Source: CBFGTJ01 sp965651815
GTDB lineage: Bacteria; Actinomycetota; Acidimicrobiia; Acidimicrobiales; Microtrichaceae
Assembly: GCA_965651815.1 (NCBI GenBank)
Contig: CBFGTJ010000148.1
Coordinates: 1 to 7,872, forward strand
DNA: 7,872 bases
Direction of reading: 5' to 3'
The translations under genes were made by a program, and so were the position numbers. Shown piece after piece: positions 1-6,854 of the stretch. Positions within the stretch are counted from its first letter, which is position 1, and every line of letters starts with the position of its first letter. The notes below the pieces were generated by a model. The model was not told the origin of the DNA. It saw only the letters and a program-made list of their open reading frames with translations, and ran no database searches.

Positions 1-155
1 GGCCGACCTTCTGCGCCGACGCGATCGCCGACCCGCTGACCGGGCTCACCGCGGCGGCAGCCGCGCTCGAGGCGCTCGCCGCGGAGCGACCCGTGCTGCT
101 GGACGTCGCGATGTCCCGGGTCGCCGCCCACTTCGCCGGGGCCGCGCCGCGATGA
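1..155 (+). CDS. CaiB/BaiF family III CoA-transferase, C-terminal end (partial)
   Basis: Only the last 50 codons are visible, read from base 3 to a TGA at 153-155; the gene begins upstream of the window. The residues show the typical end of family III CoA-transferases: an ADAIADPLTGLTAA segment followed by a short helix and LLDVAMSRVAAHFAG. In this family the conserved D-P-x-x-G and L-D-V-(A/S)-M elements lie near the C terminus. Family members move CoA between acyl-CoA and a free carboxylic acid through a catalytic Asp located earlier in the chain, which is not in view. The stop overlaps the next start as ATGA (152-155), so the two genes are probably one transcript and translationally coupled. 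Substrate unknown. Family assignment is fairly secure despite the short fragment. Confidence 0.8.
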   Translation, partial: PTFCADAIADPLTGLTAAAAALEALAAERPVLLDVAMSRVAAHFAGAAPR

Positions 156-1558
156 CCGACCACACCTCGACGCTGTTCCGCGACGTCGAGGTCGACGGTG
201 TGCGAACGGACGTGCTCGTCGCGGGTGGGCGGGTGCGCCGCATCGGCCACGGGTTGCGGCCGGATGCGGACGGTGAGGTCGTCGACGGTGACGGTGGGGC
301 GCTGCTACCCGGCCTCCACGACCACCACGTCCACCTCGCCGCGCTCGCCGCGGCGCTCAGGTCCGTCCACGTCGGACCGCCGTCGGTGACGACCCCGGAG
401 CAGTTCGCCGCGGCGCTCGCCGCCGCCGACGCGTGGACGCCCCCGGGCGAGTGGATCCGAGCGGTCGGCTACCACGAGTCGGTCGCAGGGCCCCTCGATC
501 GGGACGTGCTGGACCGGCTCGTGGGGCGACGTCCCGTACGGGTCCAGGACCGCAGCGGCAAGCGCTGGACCCTCAGCTCCGTGGCGCTCGAACACCTCTG
601 CGCGGTCGACCCGGGGCACCCCGCCGTCCACCGCGGCGCGGACGGGCGCCCCACCGGCGTGGTCGACCGCGGTGACGAGCTCCTGGCCGCCGCGCTCCCC
701 GACGGGTTCCCCGACCTCGGCCCCGTCGGCGAGCTTCTCGCGCGCTTCGGCGTCACCGGCGTCACCGACTGCACGCCCTACCGCGACCCGGGCGGTCACG
801 CCGCACTCGCCGCGGCCGCCGCCGGCGGCCAGCTGCCCCAGGAGGTGTGGGTGACCGGCGGGGTCGAGCTCGCGGGTGCCGCACCACCGGAGCCGCTCCG
901 GTCCGGACCGGTCAAGGTGCTCCTCGACGAGGACCGGCTCCCCGAGCTGGGCGAGCTCGCCGACCGGATCGCGACCTCCCACCGCGCCGGCCGGGCCGTC
1001 GCCGTCCACACCGTGACCGCCGCGACGCTCGCCGTCGCGATCGCGGCGTGGGACCTCGCCGGGGTCGGCCCCGCGGACCGGATCGAGCACGGCTCCGTCA
1101 TCACGCCGCCGGCCGCGGACCGCATCGCCGCGATGGGCCTCACCGTCGTGACCCAGCCGGGGTTCGTCGCCGAGCGCGGCGACCGCTACCTGGGCGACAC
1201 CGACGAGGACGAGCGCCCGCACCTGTACCGCTGCGCCACCCTGCTCGAGCGAGGCATCCCGGTGGCGGGCTCCACCGACGCGCCCTACACCGACCCGGAC
1301 CCGTGGCATGCGGTGGCCGCCGCGATGGATCGGCGGGCCCCCACCGGCCAGGTCGTCGGCGCGGGTGAACGGCTCGACCTCGAGCGGGCGCTGGGGCTCT
1401 TCCTCGGCGACCCGGCCGATCCGGGCCGTCGGCGACGCCGGGTCGCCGTGGGAGCCCCCGCGGACCTGTGCCTCCTCGCCCGCCCCCTCCGGGGGCTCAC
1501 CACCGCCCCGACCGCGGCCGACGTGCGGGCCACCTACCGCGCCGGTCGACCCCTCTGA
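152..1558 (+). CDS. Amidohydrolase family protein (amidohydrolase_3 / YtcJ-like)
   Basis: A 468-aa protein of the metal-dependent amidohydrolase superfamily, predicted cytoplasmic, with no signal peptide or membrane segment. An N-terminal beta-sandwich part (1-50) leads into PGLHDHHVHL, whose H59-x-H61 is the expected metal-binding HxH. Further likely ligands are K255 (GPVKVLLDE), H286 (VAVHTVTA), H313 (DRIEHGSV) and D376 (AGSTDAPY). A closing beta-sandwich segment (GAPADLCLL, about 434-442) completes the fold. In YtcJ-type proteins the fourth motif usually reads H-A-I-G-D; here it is H-T-V-T-A, so the substrate pocket differs. The family hydrolyses amide or related C-N bonds of small molecules. 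The start is fixed by the ATGA overlap with the CoA-transferase stop. It could be any amidohydrolase_3 member; specificity is not readable. Confidence 0.87.
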   Translation: MTDHTSTLFRDVEVDGVRTDVLVAGGRVRRIGHGLRPDADGEVVDGDGGALLPGLHDHHVHLAALAAALRSVHVGPPSVTTPEQFAAALAAADAWTPPGEWIRAVGYHESVAGPLDRDVLDRLVGRRPVRVQDRSGKRWTLSSVALEHLCAVDPGHPAVHRGADGRPTGVVDRGDELLAAALPDGFPDLGPVGELLARFGVTGVTDCTPYRDPGGHAALAAAAAGGQLPQEVWVTGGVELAGAAPPEPLRSGPVKVLLDEDRLPELGELADRIATSHRAGRAVAVHTVTAATLAVAIAAWDLAGVGPADRIEHGSVITPPAADRIAAMGLTVVTQPGFVAERGDRYLGDTDEDERPHLYRCATLLERGIPVAGSTDAPYTDPDPWHAVAAAMDRRAPTGQVVGAGERLDLERALGLFLGDPADPGRRRRRVAVGAPADLCLLARPLRGLTTAPTAADVRATYRAGRPL

Positions 1559-1566
1559 CCCGGCGT

Positions 1567-3225
1567 TCAGTCGGCGCGCCGGAGCAACAGCACCCCCGAG
1601 GGGGTGCCGCCACCCGTCGTGACCACTGCGGTGCGCGCCCCGGGCACCTGACGCTCGCCGGCGTCGTGGCGGAGCTGCACGACCGCCTCGTGGATGAACC
1701 CGAACCCGTGGGTGCGCCCCTCCGACAGCTGCCCGCCGTGCGGGTTCACCGGCAGCTTGCCGTCCAGCGCGATCGTCCTGCCCCCGTCGATCCAGTCCTT
1801 CGCCTCGCCGAGCCCGCAGAAGCCGAGGCCCTCCAGCCACGACACCGCGTTGAACGTGAAGCCGTCGTAGACGAGCGCCACGTCGACGTCGTCAGGCCCC
1901 AGGTCGGTCCTCGACCACAGGTGCTGCGCCTGCCCGAGCACCTGCGGCTCGTGGGTGAGCGTGTCCTGGTCCCAGGACACGCGCTCGAGGATCTGCGTGC
2001 CGACGGCCTCCACCGCGATCGCCGTGGAGGGGAGGTCGCCGGCCACCGAGGCGTCCGACACGACGACCGCGATCGACCCGTCGCAGGGGACGTCGCAGTC
2101 GTAGAGGCCGAACGGCGAGGTGATCGGCCTCGCGGCGAAGTAGTCGTCGAGCGTCATCGGGTCCCGGTAGATCGCGGCCGGGTTGCGGCCCGCGTTGGTG
2201 CGCCCGTTCACGGCGATGTGCCCGAACAGCTCCCGCGTCGCGCCGTAGCGGTGCAGGTACTGGTTGGCGTTCATGCCGATCCAGTTCGCCGCGGACATCG
2301 CCCCGTAGGGCGCCCGCCACTGCATCCACCCGCCCAGACCGCCCCCGGGCGGAGCCAGGCCCAGCGTCGCGAACGTCGACTCCCACACCGTGCGGAAGCA
2401 CAGGACGTGGCGGCACAGGCCGCTCGCCACCGCCATCATCGCCGCGACCACCGCGCCACCCGGGCCGGGGAGGTCACCACCGCCGTTGATCCACGTCGGC
2501 CGCACCCGCAGCGCCTCCTCCACCGCGGTGGCGCCGCCCTCGCTCATTCCCATGCCCGCCATGCCCGGGTAGGTGGACAGCCCGTCGATGTCCTCGACCT
2601 GCAGGCCCGCGTCCTCGATCGCGGCGAGGCAGGCGTCGACGGTGAGCGACAGCGGGTCGCGCAGCAGGCGGCGACCGATGGCGGAACGTCCGATCCCCGA
2701 CAGCACCGCCCGGTGCTCGAAGCGCTCCTCACCGAGCGGCGGCCTCGGCACCGGCAGGCGCGGCTCGGGCACCGGGTTGGGGAGGGTCCGGCCGGTCGGA
2801 GCGAACAGCGGCACCCACACCTCGTCGTGCTGCTCGAAGCGCACCGCGACCTCGGCACCGATGCCCACCTCACCCCGCTCGACCGCCTCGGGGTCGACCT
2901 CGACGAGGTTGCTGGTGAGCCGGACCGACGGATCCTCCTCCAACGCCACGACGACGATCACGTACGGCTGTTCCCACCCCGGTAGCCACGGGTGCCGGTT
3001 GACCGTGATGCCGGCGATCGTGCCCCGCCCCGAGACCTCCACCGGTCCGACGTCGCGGCTGCGGCAACCCGGGCAGATCGGCACCGGAGGGTGCACCAGC
3101 TCACCGCAGTCGGCGCAGCCCTGGATCCGCAGCTTCCCGTCCGCCCCACCGGTCCAGAACCACCGGTTGTCCGGTGCCAGCTCCGGCAGGGGTCGCCACG
3201 ACGGCGACGGCGCCTCGCCGTGCAC
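1567..3225 (-). CDS. DUF35 (OB-fold/zinc-ribbon)-thiolase-like fusion, probable acyl-CoA C-C lyase
   Basis: A 552-aa protein. Residues 1-145 are a DUF35 module: an aromatic-rich helix (DNRWFW, 20-25), a zinc ribbon with C37-x2-C40 and C51-x2-C54, and an OB-fold. Residues 170-552 are a thiolase-fold domain closest in style to lipid-transfer/SCPx-type proteins. Canonical thiolase catalytic residues are absent. The nucleophile-Cys region reads GGGDLPGPGG (248-257). The NEAF motif reads Y453-D-G-F. GHPxG reads G503-R-T-H-G507. The second Cys position is T536 in VTTGGG. DUF35 proteins normally pair with a separate thiolase-fold partner; in the steroid side-chain retro-aldolase Ltp2-ChsH2(DUF35) the pair has a non-thiolase active site. 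I infer C-C cleavage (retro-aldol) of a hydroxyacyl-CoA rather than thiolysis. The GTG start lies 2 bp after the dehydrogenase stop and 6 nt after GGAG. The same frame stays open to 3846, but that stretch overlaps the dehydrogenase gene. Last gene of the operon. Confidence 0.85.
   Translation of the reverse strand: MHGEAPSPSWRPLPELAPDNRWFWTGGADGKLRIQGCADCGELVHPPVPICPGCRSRDVGPVEVSGRGTIAGITVNRHPWLPGWEQPYVIVVVALEEDPSVRLTSNLVEVDPEAVERGEVGIGAEVAVRFEQHDEVWVPLFAPTGRTLPNPVPEPRLPVPRPPLGEERFEHRAVLSGIGRSAIGRRLLRDPLSLTVDACLAAIEDAGLQVEDIDGLSTYPGMAGMGMSEGGATAVEEALRVRPTWINGGGDLPGPGGAVVAAMMAVASGLCRHVLCFRTVWESTFATLGLAPPGGGLGGWMQWRAPYGAMSAANWIGMNANQYLHRYGATRELFGHIAVNGRTNAGRNPAAIYRDPMTLDDYFAARPITSPFGLYDCDVPCDGSIAVVVSDASVAGDLPSTAIAVEAVGTQILERVSWDQDTLTHEPQVLGQAQHLWSRTDLGPDDVDVALVYDGFTFNAVSWLEGLGFCGLGEAKDWIDGGRTIALDGKLPVNPHGGQLSEGRTHGFGFIHEAVVQLRHDAGERQVPGARTAVVTTGGGTPSGVLLLRRAD
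1590..1607. terminator. Candidate stem-loop at the convergent gene ends
   Basis: GCACCCC-CGAG-GGGGTGC forms a perfect 7-bp GC stem with a tetraloop. It lies 32 bp past the amidohydrolase stop, within the last codons of the DUF35-thiolase gene (encoding GTPSGV). There is no U-tract on either strand, so intrinsic termination is uncertain. Its symmetry may partly reflect the codons for Gly-Thr-Pro-Ser-Gly. Confidence 0.3.
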
Positions 3226-3227
3226 GC

Positions 3228-4055
3228 TCAGCTCCGACCCATGAGGAGCTTCGCCATGAGCGTCGCGTCGGGGAACGACTCGGTGATGCCGGAGGACATG
3301 TAGCCGGCGTCGGTGATCATCGTGATCCCGTTCACCGACACCGCCGCGTCGCTGCAGAGGAACACGAGCGGGTAGGCCTGCTCGCGCGGCGTCGACGCCT
3401 CGATGCCGAGCGCGTCGCGGTAGTCGGCACCGAACGCGAGCCAGGTGTCCTCGTTGGCGAGCGCGAGGGGGGTCTCGGTCGGGCCCGGGCAGATCGCGTT
3501 GATGCGGATCCCCTTCTTCAACATGGGGAACGCCTGGCTCGCGACGTACGCGCAGACGATCTGCTTGGTGTGGTAGTAGTCCGCCTTCTGGTTGTCGTGG
3601 AACCAGGCGGTGCCGCTGTCGAAGTCGGTGGCCTCGAGCGCCCCCTTGATCGCGTCCCAGTTGGCCTCCCAGCCGAGCCCCGCCGCGGACGAGATGAACG
3701 CGATGGAGCCGCCCGCGCCGAGGTGGCCCTGGTCGATCATCCGGTCGATGAGGTGGCGGTGGCCGACGAAGTTGATCCGCTCGATCCCGGGCGTCCCGTC
3801 CGCGACGCCGGCGCAGGCCATCAGCGCGTGCACGGGTCCGCCGCACTCGTCGACGGCGCGGTCGATCGACTCGCGCTCGGCGAGGTTGACGTGGATCGCC
3901 TTCACCCCGTCGAGGGTCACCTCGGCGTGGTCCATCACGACCACGTCCGCGCCGGCGTCGAGCGCCAGCTCCGCGGCCGCGGCGCCCATCCCGGTGGCGC
4001 CGCCCACCACCAGCACTCGCTTCCCGTCGTAGCGGAAGGCATCGAAGATCGACAT
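3228..4055 (-). CDS. SDR family NAD(P)-dependent oxidoreductase, 3-alpha-HSD / coniferyl-alcohol dehydrogenase-like
   Basis: A 275-aa short-chain dehydrogenase. The cofactor site is G18-GAT-G22-M-G24, with D42 ending strand 2 (VVVMD), which favours NAD(H). ACAG (80-83) replaces NNAG. The catalytic residues are S122/S123, Y160 and K164 (YYHTK), followed by CPGPTETP (189-196). The distance from Ser to Tyr is about 37 residues, against 12-13 in classical SDRs. An equally long insertion marks the Comamonas 3-alpha-hydroxysteroid dehydrogenase/carbonyl reductase subgroup, where coniferyl-alcohol dehydrogenases are also placed. It therefore probably oxidises a secondary or allylic alcohol, or reduces the carbonyl; the substrate is not determinable. 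The ATG follows a strong AAGGAG 7 nt away. It lies 49 bp downstream of the TesB-like gene and 2 bp before the DUF35-thiolase start. Cytoplasmic, no signal peptide. Confidence 0.87.
   Translation of the reverse strand: MSIFDAFRYDGKRVLVVGGATGMGAAAAELALDAGADVVVMDHAEVTLDGVKAIHVNLAERESIDRAVDECGGPVHALMACAGVADGTPGIERINFVGHRHLIDRMIDQGHLGAGGSIAFISSAAGLGWEANWDAIKGALEATDFDSGTAWFHDNQKADYYHTKQIVCAYVASQAFPMLKKGIRINAICPGPTETPLALANEDTWLAFGADYRDALGIEASTPREQAYPLVFLCSDAAVSVNGITMITDAGYMSSGITESFPDATLMAKLLMGRS
3232..3235 (-). promoter_or_regulatory. Ribosome binding site deciding the DUF35-thiolase start
   Basis: On the minus strand a GGAG sits 6 nt before a GTG at 3225-3223, inside the last codons of the upstream dehydrogenase. 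It is the only well-placed Shine-Dalgarno near the junction and supports GTG over the longer open frame further upstream. Confidence 0.65.
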
Positions 4056-4104
4056 CGGTCAGCTCCTTGGTTGGTGGTGTTGCCGTCGGCCACGGGTGCG
4101 CCCG

Positions 4105-4959
4105 TCAGAGGACCTGCGCCGCGTCACGACCCGACCGCTCCCGGGTGCGCACCATCCCGTCGACGCTGAACGAGGCGAGCAGGTCGCCGCCGAGGTCGTG
4201 CACCCGGCACTCCGAGTGCGTCATGCCGTCGCCCGCGAACGTCGAGCGGTGGTGGTACAGCATCCAGCGGTCCGCGCGGACCTCGGCGTGCAGCGCGAAG
4301 CCGATCGCGTTCACCGCGGTCGACAGGGTGCGGTGGGCGTCGTCCTGCCCGTACCCCCGGTGCGGCCGCAGCGCCGCGGCGATGGACAGGTTGCCGGTGA
4401 ACTGGGCGAGCAGCGCCGTGTGGAGGGCCGGGTCGTCGGGCACGTCGTGGAAGCGCACCCACGCGTCGATCTGCGGTGGCCCGGCGGGCGCGAGCGGGTC
4501 GCCCAGGTCGACGCGCTCGACGAACCGCACCTCCTGGCCGGCGACGCCGAGGTCGTAGGGCTCGCTCAGGTCGGGGCCGGCCACGTCGGGTGCGGCCGCG
4601 TGGTGCCGGATCACGTCCGCTGCGGTGGCATCCAGCAGCAGGTTCCCGGTGGCACACAGCCGGTCGCCCTGGCGAACCCGGACGGCCAGCCCGCTGAAGG
4701 TCCTGCCGTTGCTCTGCTCGTCCAGCTCGAAGCTGAGCGGCGAGGTGGTGTCCGCGACGCGCAGGAAGCCCATCCACGCCGACACCGGCCGTCGCCCCGG
4801 CACCTGTCGGGCCGCCGCGACGAGCGCCTGGCCGAGCATCTGGCTGCCCTCGACCACCCGTCGCGCCCGGTCGGCGTCGGGGTCCGGGCGGCCGACGTAC
4901 CGCCCGGGCCCGTCGGGCTGCACGTCGAGGGTGCGCACCAGGTCGCTGCCGCGCTGCAC
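4105..4959 (-). CDS. TesB-like acyl-CoA thioesterase-type double-hotdog protein
   Basis: A 284-aa protein with two hotdog folds like acyl-CoA thioesterase II. The first (about 1-115) has GSQMLGQALVAAARQVP (38-54) matching the F-G-G-Q-x-x-x-Q-A-L-x-A-A signature, then SAWMGFLRVADTTSPLSFE and DGR-like NGRTFSGLAVRV. The second (about 165-275) has NAIGFALHAE and RWMLYHH. TesB enzymes hydrolyse acyl-CoA with an Asp/Thr/Gln triad. Here the Asp position of LAYxSD reads LAQFTGN (G189 or N190), and the QEGxxR Gln reads V267 in SVDGMVR. Only a Thr near T214 can be aligned. It may be a divergent thioesterase or a non-hydrolytic acyl-CoA binder. Start choice: GTG at 4959 follows GGAGG; an alternative GTG at 4980 overlaps the ligase stop as GTGA and adds 7 residues. 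Third gene of the operon. Confidence 0.75.
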   Translation of the reverse strand: MQRGSDLVRTLDVQPDGPGRYVGRPDPDADRARRVVEGSQMLGQALVAAARQVPGRRPVSAWMGFLRVADTTSPLSFELDEQSNGRTFSGLAVRVRQGDRLCATGNLLLDATAADVIRHHAAAPDVAGPDLSEPYDLGVAGQEVRFVERVDLGDPLAPAGPPQIDAWVRFHDVPDDPALHTALLAQFTGNLSIAAALRPHRGYGQDDAHRTLSTAVNAIGFALHAEVRADRWMLYHHRSTFAGDGMTHSECRVHDLGGDLLASFSVDGMVRTRERSGRDAAQVL

Positions 4960-4963
4960 ACCC

Positions 4964-4968
4964 CCTCC
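4964..4968 (-). promoter_or_regulatory. Ribosome binding site for the TesB-like gene
   Basis: GGAGG on the minus strand, 4 nt before the GTG at 4959-4957. The spacing is slightly short, so the GTG at 4980, which overlaps the ligase stop by 4 nt, remains possible as the true start. Confidence 0.45.
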
Positions 4969-4976
4969 GGCCGAGC

Positions 4977-6491
4977 TCACGCGGCGCCCCCGGAGAACGC
5001 GGCGGCGAGCTGCTCGCGCAACCGCCGCCGCAGCAGCTTGCCGGTCTCGTTGTAGGGCAGCTGGTCGACCACCGCGATGCGATCGGGGGTCTTCGTGGAC
5101 CGCAGCGTCGCCCGGACGTGCGCCTGCAGCTCGGCCTCGTCGACCTCGCGTCCCGGCGCCGGCACCACCGCCGCGACGACGCGCTCGCCCCACTCGGTGT
5201 CGGGCACGCCGACCACGGCCGCCTCCTCCACCGTGTCGTGCTCGAGCAGGACCGATTCGATCTCGCCGGGCGACAGGTTCTCGCCTCCCCGGACGATCAC
5301 GTCGTCGAGCCGGCCGTGCACGAACAGGTAGCCCTCTGCGTCGACGTGCACCGAGTCACGCGTCCGGAACCACCCGTCGTCGGCTCCGCCGCCGGCCCCC
5401 CGGTACTCGCCGGAGACCTGCTCGCCGCGGACCCACAGCTCACCGACCTGGCCAGCGGGCACCTCCCTGCCGAGCTCGTCGCGCACGGTGACCTCGACCG
5501 TCGGGAGCGGCCGGCCGACCGAGCCGAGCCGGGCGCGGACCTCCGGGTCCGTGGAGGCCATCGCGGCGCGGTGGTCCTCGGGTCCGAGCAGCGCGATCGT
5601 GCTCGAGGTCTCGGTGAGCCCGTACGCGTTCACGAACCCGACCTCGGGCAGCAGCTCCATGGCCCGTTCGATGACCGGCAGGGGCATGGGTCCGCCGCCG
5701 TAGGAGAGGGTGCGCAGCGACGGGAGCCCCCCGCCGTCGGCCTCCACGACGTCGAGGATGCGGCCCAGCATCGTCGGCACGACCATCGCGTGGGTGATGG
5801 CCTGCTCCCTCGCGGTGCGGACCCAGTCCTCGGGCTCGAACGCCTCGAGGTAGACCACACGCCGGCCGCTGTACAGCGACGACACCGCGGCGGAGATCCC
5901 CGCGATGTGGTAGGGCGGCACGCTCACCAGCGCCGCCTCGTCGGGCCCGGCGGCACCGAGCTCCACCGTCGTGACGATGTAGGAGCCGAGGTGCAGGTGG
6001 CGCAGCACCGCCGCCTTCGGCTCACCGGTGGTCCCGCTCGTGTAGAGCAGCACCGCGACCGACTCCGGGTCGGGGTCGACCACGTCCGCCTCGTCGAGGG
6101 ACGGGTCGGAGGCGATGGTGAGCAGCTCCTTCCTGCCCAGCAGCTCGATGCCCTCGACCTCGCCGATGCGCTCGGCGACGCCGTCACCCGCGACCACGAC
6201 CGCGGGTGCCAGCCGCTCGACCAGGCGTCGCAGCTGCTCGTCGGGCAGGCGGTAGTTGATCGGCACGAACGGCCGGCCCGCCACGGCCGCGCCGAAGAGC
6301 GAGAGCGGGACCGCCTCCGAGTTGAGGTCCACGAGGGCGACGTGGTCGACGGCCCGCTCGGCGAGCGCCCCTCCGAGGCGACGGGCCCGCCGGGAGAGCT
6401 CCTCGACGGTCAGCTCACCGGTGCGCCCACCGACGGCCACCCGCTCGCCGTGGGCGCCCGCGGCCATCGACAGGATCAGTTCCAGGTGCAC
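4977..6491 (-). CDS. Class I adenylate-forming acyl-CoA synthetase (AMP-dependent ligase)
   Basis: A 504-aa ANL-superfamily enzyme. It would activate a carboxylic acid to acyl-AMP with ATP, then form the CoA thioester. Motifs appear in order: phosphate loop YTSGTTGEPKAAV (150-162); VPPYHIAG (191-198); the nucleotide-binding YGLTET (290-295); GWFRTRD (373-379), where the usual W-x-x-T-G-D Gly is Arg; GYLFVHGRLDDVIVRGGENL (387-406), with the hinge near D396-D397; and the C-terminal catalytic lysine K485 in NETGKLLRR. Length is normal for a medium-chain or aromatic acyl-CoA ligase. The GTG start gives MHLELIL. Its Shine-Dalgarno is only a weak GGGGG, and an internal ATG eight codons later is possible. 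It lies 27 bp after the small unknown gene. The substrate acid is not readable; the neighbouring alcohol and aldehyde dehydrogenases suggest it activates their product. Confidence 0.92.
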   Translation of the reverse strand: MHLELILSMAAGAHGERVAVGGRTGELTVEELSRRARRLGGALAERAVDHVALVDLNSEAVPLSLFGAAVAGRPFVPINYRLPDEQLRRLVERLAPAVVVAGDGVAERIGEVEGIELLGRKELLTIASDPSLDEADVVDPDPESVAVLLYTSGTTGEPKAAVLRHLHLGSYIVTTVELGAAGPDEAALVSVPPYHIAGISAAVSSLYSGRRVVYLEAFEPEDWVRTAREQAITHAMVVPTMLGRILDVVEADGGGLPSLRTLSYGGGPMPLPVIERAMELLPEVGFVNAYGLTETSSTIALLGPEDHRAAMASTDPEVRARLGSVGRPLPTVEVTVRDELGREVPAGQVGELWVRGEQVSGEYRGAGGGADDGWFRTRDSVHVDAEGYLFVHGRLDDVIVRGGENLSPGEIESVLLEHDTVEEAAVVGVPDTEWGERVVAAVVPAPGREVDEAELQAHVRATLRSTKTPDRIAVVDQLPYNETGKLLRRRLREQLAAAFSGGAA

Positions 6492-6518
6492 CGTCCGGCC
6501 CCCGCTGCCCGGACGCCG

Positions 6519-6830
6519 TCAGTCCGAGGAAGGGAGCGGCTTGGCCCCCTTGACCACCAGCGCGACGCTCCCGAGGCTCAGCGAACCGTCGCCCGCCTTG
6601 GAGCACAGCAGCTCCAGCTCCTCGCCGTCGGTGTAGCGCTTCCCGATCAGCGTGCCGGCGGCGTGGTCGGGCGACGGCGTCGCGGTGCTCTGCGGCGCCT
6701 CGTCGGCCCGCAGCATCGGGACGCCCCCGCAGCGGAGGTCGACGGCGCCCGACGGCGCCTTCACGACGACCACCTCGGTCGTGCAGACGGCTGAGCGGAA
6801 CCGGTCACCCGGTCGAAGCTCGATCCCCAC
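6519..6830 (-). CDS. Small protein of unknown function, first gene of the operon
   Basis: A 103-aa protein I cannot assign to a family. It starts MGIELRPGDRF and looks beta-rich: strands around 16-24 (CTTEVVVVK), 30-34, 71-77 (ELELLCSK) and 84-94. A low-complexity Pro/Ser/Thr/Ala linker spans about 44-58. It has three cysteines (C16, C34 in LRCGGVPM, C76) and ends KGAKPLPSSD. There is no signal peptide or transmembrane segment. The GTG start is supported by GAGGGGG on the minus strand 4 nt upstream, and by coding-like codon use that fades beyond it. The frame stays open much further upstream, but there it runs through the control region and antisense to the aldehyde dehydrogenase. The 27-bp gap to the ligase puts it in the same transcript. 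The paired cysteines could bind a metal or the protein could be an accessory factor, but this is only a guess. Confidence 0.65.
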   Translation of the reverse strand: MGIELRPGDRFRSAVCTTEVVVVKAPSGAVDLRCGGVPMLRADEAPQSTATPSPDHAAGTLIGKRYTDGEELELLCSKAGDGSLSLGSVALVVKGAKPLPSSD

Positions 6831-6854
6831 GGATCCCCCTCGTCTCTCGACGGC

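Noticed and set aside
305..1840. Long minus-strand open frame (511 codons) opposite the amidohydrolase
   Set aside because: It encodes Arg/Gly/Ala-rich sequence without family motifs, while the plus frame has a complete metal-site pattern. It is a typical antisense shadow in GC-rich DNA.
1468..2985. Long plus-strand open frame (505 codons) opposite the DUF35-thiolase
   Set aside because: Low-complexity Arg/His/Pro-rich product with no domain; the minus strand carries clear DUF35 and thiolase-fold sequence.
3226..3846. N-terminal extension of the DUF35-thiolase frame to an upstream ATG at 3846
   Set aside because: It would overlap about 620 bp of the SDR in another frame, and its product there is Arg-rich with no domain. 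The GTG at 3225 with GGAG fits much better.
4092..4105. ACGGG-TGCG-CCCGT stem just after the TesB-like gene
   Set aside because: Only 5-bp arms, no U-tract, and it lies inside a tightly spaced operon where termination is unlikely.
3174..4169. Plus-strand open frame opposite the SDR
   Set aside because: No recognisable fold; the antisense SDR has every expected motif.
5118..6794. Plus-strand open frame of 558 codons opposite the acyl-CoA ligase
   Set aside because: His/Arg/Asp-rich shadow with no motifs; it spans two minus-strand genes and their junction.
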